From positions 186,001 through 250,000 of the forward strand of contig NZ_JBAJMW010000003.1 of NCBI RefSeq assembly GCF_036881825.1: a stretch of 64,000 nucleotides of DNA, read 5' to 3'. This DNA is from Tersicoccus mangrovi (GTDB lineage Bacteria; Actinomycetota; Actinomycetes; Actinomycetales; Micrococcaceae). The position numbers and the translations under genes were made by a program. Below, in pieces: positions 6,261-15,040 of this stretch; position 1 is the first letter of the stretch; every line of letters begins with the position of its first letter. The notes below the pieces were generated by a model that had not been told where the DNA came from, ran no database searches, and was given only the letters and a program-made list of their open reading frames with translations.

Positions 6261-7610
6261 ATGGCACGCGTTCGCCGAGGTTCCCACTCCCCTGATCCCG
6301 TCCCGCTGTGGCGCAACGCGGACTACCGCTGGTGGCTCGCGGCCGACACCTCACCGGCCCTCGGTCGCTCCCTGCTCACCCTCGCCGTGCCGCTGCTCGC
6401 CCTCGCGGTGACCGGCAGCCCCGCGCAGGCCGGCGTCGTCACCGCGGTCGGCGCGGTCGGCCGGGTGCTGGCGGTGCTGCCCGGCGGAGTACTGACGGAC
6501 CGGCACGACCGGCGGGTCCTCATCCTCGCCGGCGCCGGGGTCGGCGTGGTGGTCGCCGCGACGCTCGCCGTCCTGCTCGCGTGCGGGCTGCTCGACTTCT
6601 GGCTCCTGACCTTGCTCAACCTCGTGCTTGCCGTGCGCAGCGGGCTCGTCGACGCGACCCCGAACGCCGCGCTTCCGTCGGTCGTCGACTCGTCCCGGCT
6701 GGGTTCCGCCGTCGCCGCGAACCAGGGGCGCGACGCCGTCGTGAGCCTGACGGGCGGCCCGATCGGCGGCGTGCTCATGGCCGTCGGGCACGCGGTGCCG
6801 TTCGTCGCCACGGCGATCCTCTACGCGGGTACCGCGGTCGCCGTGCTGCGGATCCGCGCCGACCTCCGACCCGGCGCCGGCGCCCCTGGGACGGCGGACG
6901 CCGCCTCGGTTCGGGACGAGGCGAGCGCCGAGCGGGTGCACGGCACCGACGAGCGCCCCGCGCACCCCGGCTGGTTGGCGGAGGCCTGGGCCGGGTTCGC
7001 CTGGCTGGCCGGCCGCCCGGAGCTGCGCGGGGTCATGGCCGTCTCCACGATCGTCAACCTCGGCATCGGTGCGGCGATGACCGCGGTCGTCTTCGGCCTG
7101 CAGCAGCGCGGCGAGTCACCCGCGACGATCGGCCTGACGTCGGCGTCCGTCGGCGCCGGGCTCCTGGTCGGGTCACTGGTGGCGCCGTTCCTCGTGCAGC
7201 GCGTGCCCACCGGTGTGCTGGCCGGGACCGGTCTGGTCGCCCTGGCGGGCGCGCTGGCGGTCCTGCCCTTCGTGCACGCCGTCCCGGCGGTGTGCGCCGC
7301 TCTGGCGGCCGGCATGGCGGCGGCGCCCGCGATCAACGCCGGGCTGCTCGGCTACTTCATGGTCGCCGTGCCGTCGCGGTTGCTCGGCCGGGCGTCCAGC
7401 GCCCTCGACCTCCTGGCGCTCGGCGCCGTTCCGCTGGCCCCGCTGCTCGCCGGCTTCGGCTACACCGCGTGGGGCTGGTCCGGTGTGCTCACGCTGTGCG
7501 CGGGGATCGGTGGGATCGCTGCCGTCCTCGCCCTCGCCAGCCGCGGCCTGCGCAGCCTGCCTTCCGCGCCGCGCTGGTCGGAACACGCCGCAGGCGCCGC
7601 GGCCGGCTGA
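6261..7610 (+). CDS. Major facilitator superfamily exporter
   Basis: Integral membrane transporter of 449 aa with about 12 predicted hydrophobic segments. The MFS loop 2-3 motif appears as GGVLTDRHDRRVLILAG, and a charged central loop (residues ~200-235) separates two halves. Family context: drug/proton antiporters of the MFS_3 (enterobactin exporter-like) type. The leaderless ATG is 6 nt after the -10 box. Divergence from an ArsR-type regulator across a shared operator suggests substrate-induced efflux; the substrate is unknown. Confidence 0.83.
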   Translation: MARVRRGSHSPDPVPLWRNADYRWWLAADTSPALGRSLLTLAVPLLALAVTGSPAQAGVVTAVGAVGRVLAVLPGGVLTDRHDRRVLILAGAGVGVVVAATLAVLLACGLLDFWLLTLLNLVLAVRSGLVDATPNAALPSVVDSSRLGSAVAANQGRDAVVSLTGGPIGGVLMAVGHAVPFVATAILYAGTAVAVLRIRADLRPGAGAPGTADAASVRDEASAERVHGTDERPAHPGWLAEAWAGFAWLAGRPELRGVMAVSTIVNLGIGAAMTAVVFGLQQRGESPATIGLTSASVGAGLLVGSLVAPFLVQRVPTGVLAGTGLVALAGALAVLPFVHAVPAVCAALAAGMAAAPAINAGLLGYFMVAVPSRLLGRASSALDLLALGAVPLAPLLAGFGYTAWGWSGVLTLCAGIGGIAAVLALASRGLRSLPSAPRWSEHAAGAAAG

Positions 7611-7707
7611 TCGATCGAAGGGCTCGGCCGGCGCTGCGGCGCCCCCGATGTTTAACGTGTAAGGCGCGGGGTGGGGAACGGTTGGGTATCACCCCCATAA
7701 TGGGTGC

Positions 7708-8241
7708 ATGCAGATCAGCCCCGGAGATCTCGATCCCGCCGTGGGCGTGGGAACGGAGCGCCTCATCCTCCGTCCCATGACCGCGAGTGACGTCGCCGCC
7801 ATCCTGGCGGGCGCGCATCCCGTCGAGTGGGCCGAGGACTTCCCCCAGCCCGGTGACGTGGACACCGCCCGCCTGCTCGAGTTCGGCGGGGGTGCGTTCG
7901 ACGTCTCGACGTCCTTCGGGCACCTCGCCATCGTCGAACGCGGGTCCGGCCTGGTGGTCGGCCTGATCGGGTTCGAGGGTCCGCCGATCGACGGGGTGGG
8001 CGAGTTGATCTGCAGCATCTGCCCGTCCCGCCGCAACCAGGGCTACGCCACCGAGGCCACGACCGCCCTCGTCGACTTCGCCTTCTCCTTCCCGGCGATC
8101 AGCGCTGTGCAGGCGAGCACCCCGTGGGAGGACGAGGCCGCCCAGCGCGTGCTGGTCAAGTGCGGCTTCACGGCCGAGGACGACGACGCCGAGGAGACGT
8201 TCGAACGCGGCTTCCGGCGGGCTCGCCCCGACGCCGTCTGA
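7708..8241 (+). CDS. GNAT family N-acetyltransferase
   Basis: 177 aa, RimJ/RimL-like acetyltransferase of the Acetyltransf_3 group. It opens with TERLILRPMTASD and has the acetyl-CoA binding segment SRRNQGYATEATTALVDFAF, followed by VLVKCGFTAEDDD near the end. The substrate cannot be predicted. The start is ATG 7708: the -10 box CATAAT (7696-7701) ends 6 nt before it, and the box sits in the loop of an inverted repeat CACCC (7690-7694)/GGGTG (7702-7706), so the promoter may be locally regulated. Convergent with the DUF1990 operon. Confidence 0.8.
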   Translation: MQISPGDLDPAVGVGTERLILRPMTASDVAAILAGAHPVEWAEDFPQPGDVDTARLLEFGGGAFDVSTSFGHLAIVERGSGLVVGLIGFEGPPIDGVGELICSICPSRRNQGYATEATTALVDFAFSFPAISAVQASTPWEDEAAQRVLVKCGFTAEDDDAEETFERGFRRARPDAV

Positions 8242-8291
8242 TCCGGGCGTCCGCCCGTCAGCGCGCGATTCCGCTGACGCCGAGCCGCGGC

Positions 8292-8930
8292 CTAGCCGCG
8301 TGAGGCGGCAATGCGGGCCGCGTCGACGTACCCGTCGGTGATGTGCCGCTGCAGCCGGCGGCTGACCGGGCCGCCGAGCGTGAGCAGCGCCGTCGCCGGC
8401 CGGCTGAACGCCCGCACCTCGAACTCGACGTCGCCGCCTTCGTACAGGTGGGCGAGGAACGCCTCCTCGCCGCGGGCCGGGTGCCCGGGCAGGGTGCCGT
8501 AACCGAACCCGGCCGTGGCGGCCGGAACCCGGCCGGTCAGCGGGACGACCGGGGTGCTCGCGGCCACCCACACGACGCGGCACGGTGCCGTCGGGCCGCG
8601 CCGGAGCAGGCGGTCGACCGGCCCCGGGAGACGACCGAGGACGGGGTCGAGGGCCCGGATCACCGTGGCCGCGCCGACGGTGCTGCACACCCGCACGCCG
8701 GGCCGCGCGACGTCCTCGTCCGCCTCGACCGTCAACCCCGCGCCGGCGAGGATCCGCCATCGGGCGATGGCGTCGCCGAGCGCGGCGAACGCGTCGCCAC
8801 CGTGGCCCACCACGCTCCGCCGGCGCACCGAGGACCACCCCGGCGGCCACCACCCGCTCGCCGTCCACCCCACCTGCCGGTACGTCAGGCCGCGCGCGAA
8901 CTCCTCCGGCACCGCGCGCCCCTCACCCAT
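8292..8930 (-). CDS. DUF1990 family protein
   Basis: 212 aa, cytoplasmic. The DUF1990 signature is clear: FGYGTLPGHPARGEEAFL with preceding RVVWVA, and VEFEVRAFSRPATAL, then PVSRRLQRHITDGYVDA at the end. The biochemical role of the family is unknown. It is the last gene of a three-gene unit; its ATG overlaps the upstream YjbR-type gene by 8 nt (8923-8930). Confidence 0.82.
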   Translation of the reverse strand: MGEGRAVPEEFARGLTYRQVGWTASGWWPPGWSSVRRRSVVGHGGDAFAALGDAIARWRILAGAGLTVEADEDVARPGVRVCSTVGAATVIRALDPVLGRLPGPVDRLLRRGPTAPCRVVWVAASTPVVPLTGRVPAATAGFGYGTLPGHPARGEEAFLAHLYEGGDVEFEVRAFSRPATALLTLGGPVSRRLQRHITDGYVDAARIAASRG

Positions 8931-9318
8931 CGACGCGCTCCCGCCACGCGAGCATCTCGCGGTCGCGCCGCGGCAGCCCCGCGACCACGAGGTCCCACGA
9001 GTCCTCGATGAGGTCCGCGACCGTCGCCTCGTCCAGTTCCCCGTCGAGCGCGACGCCGTTCCAGTGCGTCTTGTTCAGGTGCCACGCCCCGGTGATCTCC
9101 GGGTGGGCGGCGCGCAGGGCGACCGCGAGCGCCGGCTCGCACTTGAGGCTGATGCTCAGCGGTGTCGCGGCGAGCGCGGACAGCGCGAACATGCGGGCCA
9201 CGCCGCTGCCGGCCCGCACCTTGAACACACTGGTCTCGGGACCGAACGGGAAGTCCTCCCAGGCCCCCGGCAGGCGCAGACACAGCTCCCGGACGCGTTC
9301 GGGGCGCAGCGCCGGCAC
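8923..9318 (-). CDS. MmcQ/YjbR-family protein
   Basis: 131 aa. Members of this family have a CyaY-like fold and are called DNA-binding on slender evidence. Visible: LCLRLPGAWEDFPFGPETSVFKV, then ISLKCEP, GAWHLNKTHWNGVALDG and LIEDSWDLVVAGLPRR, all typical (the KTHWN motif especially). Start chosen is GTG 9318, which lies 2 nt after the nitrilase stop codon (9321-9323); an upstream extension would run through the nitrilase gene. It overlaps the DUF1990 gene downstream. Confidence 0.82.
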   Translation of the reverse strand: MPALRPERVRELCLRLPGAWEDFPFGPETSVFKVRAGSGVARMFALSALAATPLSISLKCEPALAVALRAAHPEITGAWHLNKTHWNGVALDGELDEATVADLIEDSWDLVVAGLPRRDREMLAWRERVDG

Positions 9319-9320
9319 CG

Positions 9321-10136
9321 TCAGTCCCCGTTCGGGGCCGGCACGACGGTGCGCGAGCTGAGCAGCCGCCGGTTGCGCAGCACGGGAAGGAACTCGCGGA
9401 CCTCGTCGATCCGCCGCCGCGTGACGTCGACCGTCACGAGGCCCTGCGGCTCCTCCTCGAGGAAGTCCGACGGCACCCCCATCGGGTCGATGATGGCCGA
9501 GTGCCCGATGGTGTGGGCGCTGGAGGTGCCCGCGGCAGCCACCCAGCAGGTGTTCTCGATGGCCCGCGCCTTCAGCAGCGTCTCCCAGTGGTCGACCTTG
9601 TGATCGCCGCGGAACCACGCGGACGGCACCGCGATCAGGTCGGCGCCGTCCTCGGCGAGCACGCGTGCCACCTCGGGGAAGCGCAGGTCGTAGCAGGTCA
9701 TCACGCCGACGTTCAGGCCCCCGAGGTCGACGTTCTTCGGCCCCTCGTCCCCCGCGGCGATGCGGCTGGACTCCCGGTGCGAGAAGGCGTCGTAGAGGTG
9801 CAGCTTCCGGTAGGTCTCCACCACGCGGCCCTCGTCGTCGATCACGACGAGGGTGTTGTACGGCCGGTGGTCGGTGGACGGCTCGTAGCCGCCGGCGATG
9901 ACGGCGATGTGCAGCTCGTGGGCGATCGCGGTGAGGTCGCGGACGAACGCGGACCAGTGGGCCGCGACCGCGGCGGCGAACTCGCCCTCCACCTTGCCGA
10001 TGCTGCACATCGACTCCTCGGGGAAGATGACGAGCTGGGCGCCCTCGGCACGGGCCTGCGTGGCCAGCGTGCGCATCACCGCGACGTTGGCCTCCGGCGA
10101 GCCCGCCGGGTCGAACTGACCGACACTGACCAGCAT
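9321..10136 (-). CDS. Carbon-nitrogen hydrolase (nitrilase superfamily)
   Basis: 271 aa amidase with the nitrilase Glu-Lys-Cys triad: FPEESM (Glu about 43), YRKLHLYDAF (Lys about 112) and TCYDLRFPE (Cys about 149). The LHLYDAFSHRES segment resembles Nit1/omega-amidase type enzymes that clear deaminated glutathione or alpha-keto acid amides (family inference). Start is ATG 10136 because a strong purine run GAGGAGGAGG lies just before it; 13 further in-frame residues upstream are not needed. First gene of the nitrilase-YjbR-DUF1990 unit. Confidence 0.85.
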   Translation of the reverse strand: MLVSVGQFDPAGSPEANVAVMRTLATQARAEGAQLVIFPEESMCSIGKVEGEFAAAVAAHWSAFVRDLTAIAHELHIAVIAGGYEPSTDHRPYNTLVVIDDEGRVVETYRKLHLYDAFSHRESSRIAAGDEGPKNVDLGGLNVGVMTCYDLRFPEVARVLAEDGADLIAVPSAWFRGDHKVDHWETLLKARAIENTCWVAAAGTSSAHTIGHSAIIDPMGVPSDFLEEEPQGLVTVDVTRRRIDEVREFLPVLRNRRLLSSRTVVPAPNGD

Positions 10137-10297
10137 GTGCCCTCCTCCTCCTCGAGACCGGGGAACTGCTCCCACAGTAGAGGATCGCCCACCCCGCAGC
10201 AGCCGGGGAACGCCCCGGTGAGCGCGGCTTCGACGACGATGGTGCCGATGACCGACCCGTCGAGGATGATGGGGTCACTCATCATCGGGAGGTCACC

Positions 10298-11149
10298 ATG
10301 GGCGATCAGTCATCCGCGAGCGGCCGTGCCCGCAGCGCGGCCGAGAACGGCGTGCGGAACGCCGCCGGCAACGCCGAGCGGGCGGCCGACTCACCGGCCG
10401 CACGCGGGGTGGCGCGCGCCGGCTTCGTCGTCGTCGGCCTGCTGCACCTGCTCATCGCGTGGCTGGCCCTCCAGGTGGCCACGGGCGGGTCGCGCCAGCA
10501 GGCCGACCAGTCCGGCGCCGTCCAGCAGATCGCCTCGGCGCCCGGCGGCCCGCTGCTGCTGTGGACCGGGGGCCTGTGCTGCGCGGCGCTCGCGGTCTGG
10601 ATGGTCATCCGCGCGGTCAGCCTCTTCCGGGGTCGGGGGAAGGCGACCACCGGCGTCGGCCACGTCGGGACCGCCGTGGCCTACCTGAGCATCGCCTCGC
10701 TGTTCGTCAGCTCCGCCGTCGGGCAGCGCAAGTCGTCGAGCCAGCAGTCCGAGCACACCACCGCGACCGTGCTCTCGATCCCGTTCGGTCCCGTGGTGCT
10801 GTTCCTCGCCGGGCTCGTGATCCTCGGCATCGGCGTCTACTTCGGCTACCGCGGGGTGACCCGGAACTTCCTCGGCAAGGACGCCCAACCGGACGAGTCG
10901 GCCCCGCGCTGGGTCGCGGTCGTGGGCGGCGTCGGCTACGCCGCGAAGGGCGTGGCCGTCGCCGTCGTCGGCATCCTCGTCCTCGTCGCGGCCGTGCGGC
11001 ACGACCCGGGGCAGCAGTCCGGCCTCGACGGGGCGCTCAAGAGCCTCGCCGCCCAGCCCTTCGGCACCGTGATCCTCGTCGTGGTCGCGCTCGGGCTGGC
11101 CTGCTACGGCATCTACTGCGGCGCCCGAGCCCGCTACAGCAGGCTCTGA
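10298..11149 (+). CDS. DUF1206 integral membrane protein
   Basis: 283 aa, six predicted membrane helices arranged as three pairs, as in DUF1206. The N-terminus is hydrophilic (GRARSAAENGVRNAAG). Recognisable pieces are ARAGFVVVGLLHLLIAWLAL, GYAAKGVAVAVVGILVL and the terminal CYGIYCGARARYSRL. The internal triplication of a helix pair is characteristic. Function unknown. Shine-Dalgarno GGGAGG before ATG 10298. Convergent with purA across a strong hairpin. Confidence 0.85.
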   Translation: MGDQSSASGRARSAAENGVRNAAGNAERAADSPAARGVARAGFVVVGLLHLLIAWLALQVATGGSRQQADQSGAVQQIASAPGGPLLLWTGGLCCAALAVWMVIRAVSLFRGRGKATTGVGHVGTAVAYLSIASLFVSSAVGQRKSSSQQSEHTTATVLSIPFGPVVLFLAGLVILGIGVYFGYRGVTRNFLGKDAQPDESAPRWVAVVGGVGYAAKGVAVAVVGILVLVAAVRHDPGQQSGLDGALKSLAAQPFGTVILVVVALGLACYGIYCGARARYSRL

Positions 11150-11153
11150 CGCC

Positions 11154-11187
11154 GACGGCAGGTCACCCCGCGGGGTGACCGGCCGTC
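11154..11187. terminator. Bidirectional hairpin between DUF1206 gene and purA
   Basis: A perfect 20-nt palindrome at 11161-11180 (GGTCACCCCG/CGGGGTGACC) is extended by GACGGC (11154-11159)/GCCGTC (11182-11187). It stands between two convergent stops, so it can end transcription both ways. No T-run is present, as is usual in actinobacteria. Confidence 0.65.
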
Positions 11188-11203
11188 GTGGCGGTGGCGC
11201 GGG

Positions 11204-12490
11204 TCAGCCGATGAGGTCGTGCACGACGATCGTCTGCTCGCGGTCCGGGCCGACTCCGACGGCGGAGAATCGGGTGCCGCTCATCGCCTCGAGCGCCTCG
11301 ACGTAGGCGCGGGCGTTGGCCGGCAGGTCGGCGAGCGAGCGGGCACCGGAGATGTCCTCGGTCCAGCCGTCGAAGTACTCGAACACGGGCGTCGCGTGGT
11401 GGAACTCCGTCTGGGTCACGGGCATCTCGTCGTGCCGCACGCCGTCGACGTCGTAGGCCACGCACACCGGGATCCGCTCGATGCCGGTGAGCACGTCGAG
11501 CTTGGTGAGGAAGAAGTCGGTGAACCCGTTGATGCGGGAGGCCTGCCGGGCCAGCACCGCGTCGTACCAGCCGCAGCGCCGCGGCCGGCCGGTATTGACG
11601 CCGAACTCGCCGCCGGTCTTCTGCAGGTAGGTGCCCCACTCGTCGAACAGCTCGGTGGGGAACGGGCCGGCGCCGACGCGGGTCGTGTAGGCCTTGATGA
11701 TGCCGACGGCGCGGCTGATCCGGGTGGGCCCGATGCCGGAGCCGACGGAGGCGCCGCCCGCGGTCGGGTTGGACGAGGTGACGAACGGGTACGTGCCGTG
11801 GTCGACGTCGAGGAACGTGGCCTGGCCGCCCTCCATGAGTACGACCTTGCCGGCGTCGAGCGCGTTGTTGAGCACGTGCGTCGTGTCGACCATCATCGGC
11901 TCGAGCCGGTCGGCGAAGCCGCGGAAGTAGGCGACGATCTCCTCGACGTCGATGCTGCGCCGGTTGTACAGCTTGACCAGCAGCTCGTTCTTCTGCCGCA
12001 GCGACCCCTCGACCTTCTGCCGCAGGATCGACTCGTCGAACACGTCCTGCACGCGGATCCCCAGCCGGCCGACCTTGTCCATGTAGGCGGGCCCGATGCC
12101 GCGGCCGGTGGTGCCGATCGCGCGCTTGCCGAGGAACCGCTCGGTGACCTTGTCCATCGTCTGGTGGAACGGGGCCACCAGGTGGGCGTTGGCGGAGACG
12201 AGCAGACGGGAGGTGTCCGCGCCGCGGCTGGTGAGCCCGTCGATCTCCTCGAAGAGCGCCTCGAGGTTGATGACGACGCCGTTGCCGATCACCGGGATGA
12301 CGTTCGGGGACAGGATGCCGGCGGGAAGGAGCTTCAGCTCGTACTTCTCGCCGCCGACGACCACCGTGTGCCCGGCGTTGTTGCCGCCGTTGGGCTTGAC
12401 CACGTAGTCGACGCGTCCCCCGAGCAGGTCGACGGCCTTGCCCTTGCCCTCGTCGCCCCACTGGGCCCCGACCACGACGATCGCTGGCAT
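11204..12490 (-). CDS. purA: Adenylosuccinate synthetase
   Basis: 428 aa, the normal length. Joins IMP and aspartate with GTP to adenylosuccinate, the first step from IMP to AMP. GTP-binding GAQWGDEGKGKAVDLL at residues ~7-22, NGGNNAGHTV, GTTGRGIGPAYMDKVGRLGIR, QATFLDVDHGTYPFVTSSNPT, TTRVGAGPFPTEL and RPRRCGWYDAV are all in place. ATG 12490 has AAGGAG 7 nt upstream. It is monocistronic, lying downstream of tdk behind a terminator-like hairpin. Confidence 0.97.
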   Translation of the reverse strand: MPAIVVVGAQWGDEGKGKAVDLLGGRVDYVVKPNGGNNAGHTVVVGGEKYELKLLPAGILSPNVIPVIGNGVVINLEALFEEIDGLTSRGADTSRLLVSANAHLVAPFHQTMDKVTERFLGKRAIGTTGRGIGPAYMDKVGRLGIRVQDVFDESILRQKVEGSLRQKNELLVKLYNRRSIDVEEIVAYFRGFADRLEPMMVDTTHVLNNALDAGKVVLMEGGQATFLDVDHGTYPFVTSSNPTAGGASVGSGIGPTRISRAVGIIKAYTTRVGAGPFPTELFDEWGTYLQKTGGEFGVNTGRPRRCGWYDAVLARQASRINGFTDFFLTKLDVLTGIERIPVCVAYDVDGVRHDEMPVTQTEFHHATPVFEYFDGWTEDISGARSLADLPANARAYVEALEAMSGTRFSAVGVGPDREQTIVVHDLIG

Positions 12491-12551
12491 CGGATCACTC
12501 CTTCATTGCGATGCGGGTGACGCCGATGCCGCTCGGCGGCCACATGAGAAA

Positions 12552-12588
12552 GCCCCTCGTGTCCTGCGGGAACCGCGGACCAGGGGGC
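12552..12588 (-). terminator. Hairpin between tdk and purA
   Basis: On the minus strand a three-part stem (GCCCCC...GGGGC, GTCC/GGAC, GCGG/CCGC around a GAA/TTC loop) is followed by TTTCTC. It can end tdk transcription, or attenuate read-through into purA. Confidence 0.55.
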
Positions 12589-12638
12589 GCTTCGGTGCCG
12601 AGTCTACCGGAACGGCGTCGTCGCCCCTCCGGGCCCAC

Positions 12639-12711
12639 CGCTGAGTGGTCAATTGATGCCGGTTTCGCCGGCCGGGGCGCCCTCGAACGGTCATCTATTG
12701 ACCACTCAGCG
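12639..12711. repeat. Inverted repeat, TGAGT family, locus 1
   Basis: Left arm 12639-12658 (CGCTGAGTGGTCAATTGATG) and right arm 12692-12711 are inverted copies with 19 of 20 matches and a 33-nt spacer. It lies between tdk and purA. Two other loci (15913-16005, 17170-17271) have the same layout: arms beginning TGAGT and ending around GCC, but a different middle sequence. Confidence 0.8.
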
Positions 12712-12730
12712 CCGGCGACTCCTCGACTCC

Positions 12731-13360
12731 TCAGCTCAGCCGTCCCCCGGACTCGTCCAGATAGCAATTGGCGCACAGCGACTCGTACGTGACCGCGACG
12801 CCGTCGATGGCCACCTGGTCCCCCTCGAACACGAACCGGTCGCCGACGCGGCGGGCGTTGAACATCGCCTTCCGGCCGCACCGGCAGATCGTCTTGAGCT
12901 CCTCGAGGGCGTGCGCCAGCTCGAGCAGCCGCGCCGATCCGGGGAAGGACCGGGTGCGGAAGTCGGTGCGGATGCCGTAGGCCATCACGGGCACGTTCTG
13001 CTCGACGGCGATGCGCAGCAGGTCGTCGACCTGGGCCGGTTCGAGGAACTGCGCCTCGTCGACGAGCAGGCACGCGACGGGCTTGATCACGGCGTCCACG
13101 TGCTGCAGCAGCGCGGCCGGGTCGTCGCCGACGGCGTGCCGGTGGAACAGCTCGCCGACGTCGGCGCCGGCGGGGACGAGGAAGTCCACGGAGCGGGCCA
13201 CGCCGAGCCGGGAGAGGATCTGGTCCTCCCCCTTGACGTCCACCTGCGGCTTGGCGAGCAGCACCCGCTGCCCCCGCTCCTCGTAGTTGAAGGCAGCCTG
13301 CAGCAGGCCGGTCGACTTGCCGGAGTTCATCGCCCCATAGCGGAAATACAGCTTGGCCAC
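12731..13360 (-). CDS. tdk: Thymidine kinase
   Basis: 209 aa, type II thymidine kinase that phosphorylates thymidine for salvage. P-loop GAMNSGKSTGLLQ (residues ~9-21), Walker B CLLVDEAQFL, MAYGIRTDFR, and a zinc site from CRCG (about 150) and CANC (near the end). Start is GTG 13360 (VAKLYFRYG): the -10 TACGAT (+ 13369-13374) ends 8 nt before it, so the message is probably leaderless. Divergent from the DUF72 gene. Confidence 0.93.
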   Translation of the reverse strand: MAKLYFRYGAMNSGKSTGLLQAAFNYEERGQRVLLAKPQVDVKGEDQILSRLGVARSVDFLVPAGADVGELFHRHAVGDDPAALLQHVDAVIKPVACLLVDEAQFLEPAQVDDLLRIAVEQNVPVMAYGIRTDFRTRSFPGSARLLELAHALEELKTICRCGRKAMFNARRVGDRFVFEGDQVAIDGVAVTYESLCANCYLDESGGRLS

Positions 13361-13430
13361 GATGGACCATCGTATCGGCGGCCCGCCGAACCGGCTGACG
13401 AGCGGGCCGGGCGGCCGGTAGCGTGCGGGC

Positions 13431-14339
13431 ATGACGACGGGCGAGGTCACGAGCACCGGGACGGCCCGGATCGGCATCTCCGGCTGGCGGTACGCCCCGT
13501 GGCGCGGCTCGTTCTACCCGACGGGCCTGCCCCAGCGGCGCGAGCTCGAGTACGCCTCGGCGCACCTGGGCACCATCGAGATCAACGGGTCCTTCTACTC
13601 GCTGCAGCGGCCCTCCAGCTACCGGCAGTGGTACGCGGACACCCCGGAGGACTTCGTCTTCACGGTCAAGGGCGGCCGGTACATCACCCACCTGCTGCGA
13701 CTGCGCAACGTGCACGCGGCGCTGGCCAACTTCTTCGCCTCGGGCGTGCTGGCGCTGGCGGACAAGCTCGGCCCCGTGCTGTGGCAGTTGCCCGAGCGGG
13801 TCGAGTACGACGCCGAGCTGCTCGAGCAGTTCCTCGCCCAGTTGCCGCGCAGCACCGCGGAGGCCGCCCGGCTCGGCGCGGACCACGACGACAAGCTGAC
13901 GGCGGACCGCACCTGGCTCGACGTCACCGAGGACCGGCCGCTGCGGCACGCCCTCGAGATCCGGCACACCAGCTACGACACCCCCGCCTTCGTCGACCAG
14001 CTGCGCCGGCACGAGACCGCCCTCGTCGTCGCCGACACCGCGGGGCGGTGGCCCGACCTGCGGCACGTGACCGCCGATGTCGTCTACGTGCGGCTGCACG
14101 GCGCGGAGGAGCTGTACACCTCCGGCTACACGGACGCCGACCTCGACCGGTGGGCGGCGCTCGTGGACGGCTGGCGCACCGGGCGGGACTGTCCCGACGG
14201 CCGGGGCCGCGACGTCTTCGTGTACTTCGACAACGACGTCAAGGTCCGCGCCCCCGTCGACGCGATGGGCCTGGCCCGGCGCCTCGGGGTCGGCCCCGAC
14301 CCCGCCGTCGTCGACCCTCCGCGCCCCGACGACGAGTAG
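13431..14339 (+). CDS. DUF72 family protein
   Basis: 302 aa, TIM-barrel-like DUF72 (YecE) protein of unknown activity. Typical: IGISGWRYAPWRGSFYP, EINGSFYSLQRPSSYRQWY, FTVKGGRYITHLLRL, LWQLPE, ALEIRHTSYDTPAF, YVRLHGAEELYTSGYTD and FVYFDNDVKVRAPVDAM. Leaderless ATG: TAGCGT (13419-13424) ends 6 nt upstream. Followed by a HAD phosphatase. Confidence 0.87.
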   Translation: MTTGEVTSTGTARIGISGWRYAPWRGSFYPTGLPQRRELEYASAHLGTIEINGSFYSLQRPSSYRQWYADTPEDFVFTVKGGRYITHLLRLRNVHAALANFFASGVLALADKLGPVLWQLPERVEYDAELLEQFLAQLPRSTAEAARLGADHDDKLTADRTWLDVTEDRPLRHALEIRHTSYDTPAFVDQLRRHETALVVADTAGRWPDLRHVTADVVYVRLHGAEELYTSGYTDADLDRWAALVDGWRTGRDCPDGRGRDVFVYFDNDVKVRAPVDAMGLARRLGVGPDPAVVDPPRPDDE

Positions 14340-14377
14340 CGTGCACAGGGAGAACCATCCCCGAGGGAAGGCGAGAC

Positions 14378-15040
14378 ATGGCGGACACCGCGATCTTCGA
14401 CGTCGACGGCACCCTGGTCGACACCAACTACCAGCACGCGCTCGCCTGGTACCAGGCGTTCCGCCGCCACGACATCACCCTCCCGGTGTGGCGGCTGCAC
14501 CGGGCGATCGGGATGGGCGGGGACCAGCTCGTGGCCCACGTCGCCGGCGACGACGTCGAGGAGCGGCTCGGCGAGGACCTGCGCACGGCGTGGGAGGAGG
14601 AGTTCGACGGCATGATCGACTCCGTCGCCGCCTTCGAGGGCGCTCGCGAGCTGCTCGCCGACGTCAAGCACCGCGGCTTCCGCCTCGTGCTGGCCAGCTC
14701 GGGCAAGAAGAAGCACGTCGAGCACTTCCTCGACCTGATCGGCGGCACCGACGTCGCCGACGCCTGGACCACGTCCGAGGACGCCGAGGCCTCCAAGCCC
14801 GCGCCCGATCTCGTGCAGGTGGCCCTCGCGAAGGTCGAGGGCACGGACGCCGTCATGATCGGCGACTCGACCTGGGACGCCATCGCCGCCGGCAAGGCCG
14901 ACATCCCGACGATCGCCGTGCGCACCGGCGGCTTCTCCGTCGAGGAGCTGACCGAGGCGGGCGCCGTCGCGGTGGTCGAGTCGCTGCCCGATCTGCGGGA
15001 CGGCCTCGACGACGGCCCGCTGAACCGGCCCACCCGATGA
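14378..15040 (+). CDS. HAD family phosphatase (phosphoglycolate phosphatase-like)
   Basis: 220 aa. All four HAD motifs are visible: FDVDGTLVDTN (Asp nucleophile and acid), SSGKKK, the lysine in ASKPAPDLV, and MIGDSTWDAIAA. The alpha-helical cap lies between motifs I and II, so it belongs to subfamily IA, which removes phosphate from small metabolites (substrate unknown). Start is ATG 14378 with GGGAAGGCGAG upstream. Its stop overlaps the ATG of the next gene (ATGA, 15037-15040), so the two are translated together. Confidence 0.88.
   Translation: MADTAIFDVDGTLVDTNYQHALAWYQAFRRHDITLPVWRLHRAIGMGGDQLVAHVAGDDVEERLGEDLRTAWEEEFDGMIDSVAAFEGARELLADVKHRGFRLVLASSGKKKHVEHFLDLIGGTDVADAWTTSEDAEASKPAPDLVQVALAKVEGTDAVMIGDSTWDAIAAGKADIPTIAVRTGGFSVEELTEAGAVAVVESLPDLRDGLDDGPLNRPTR

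Noticed and set aside
12639..12711. Ordinary terminator interpretation of the TGAGT inverted repeat
   Set aside because: The 33-nt loop, the AT-rich arms and the separate GC-rich terminator at 12552-12588 argue against it; the same design recurs at two other loci.
12653..14377. Long N-terminal extension of the HAD phosphatase frame
   Set aside because: It runs antisense to tdk and through the DUF72 gene in another frame; the ribosome site and HAD motif place the start at 14378.
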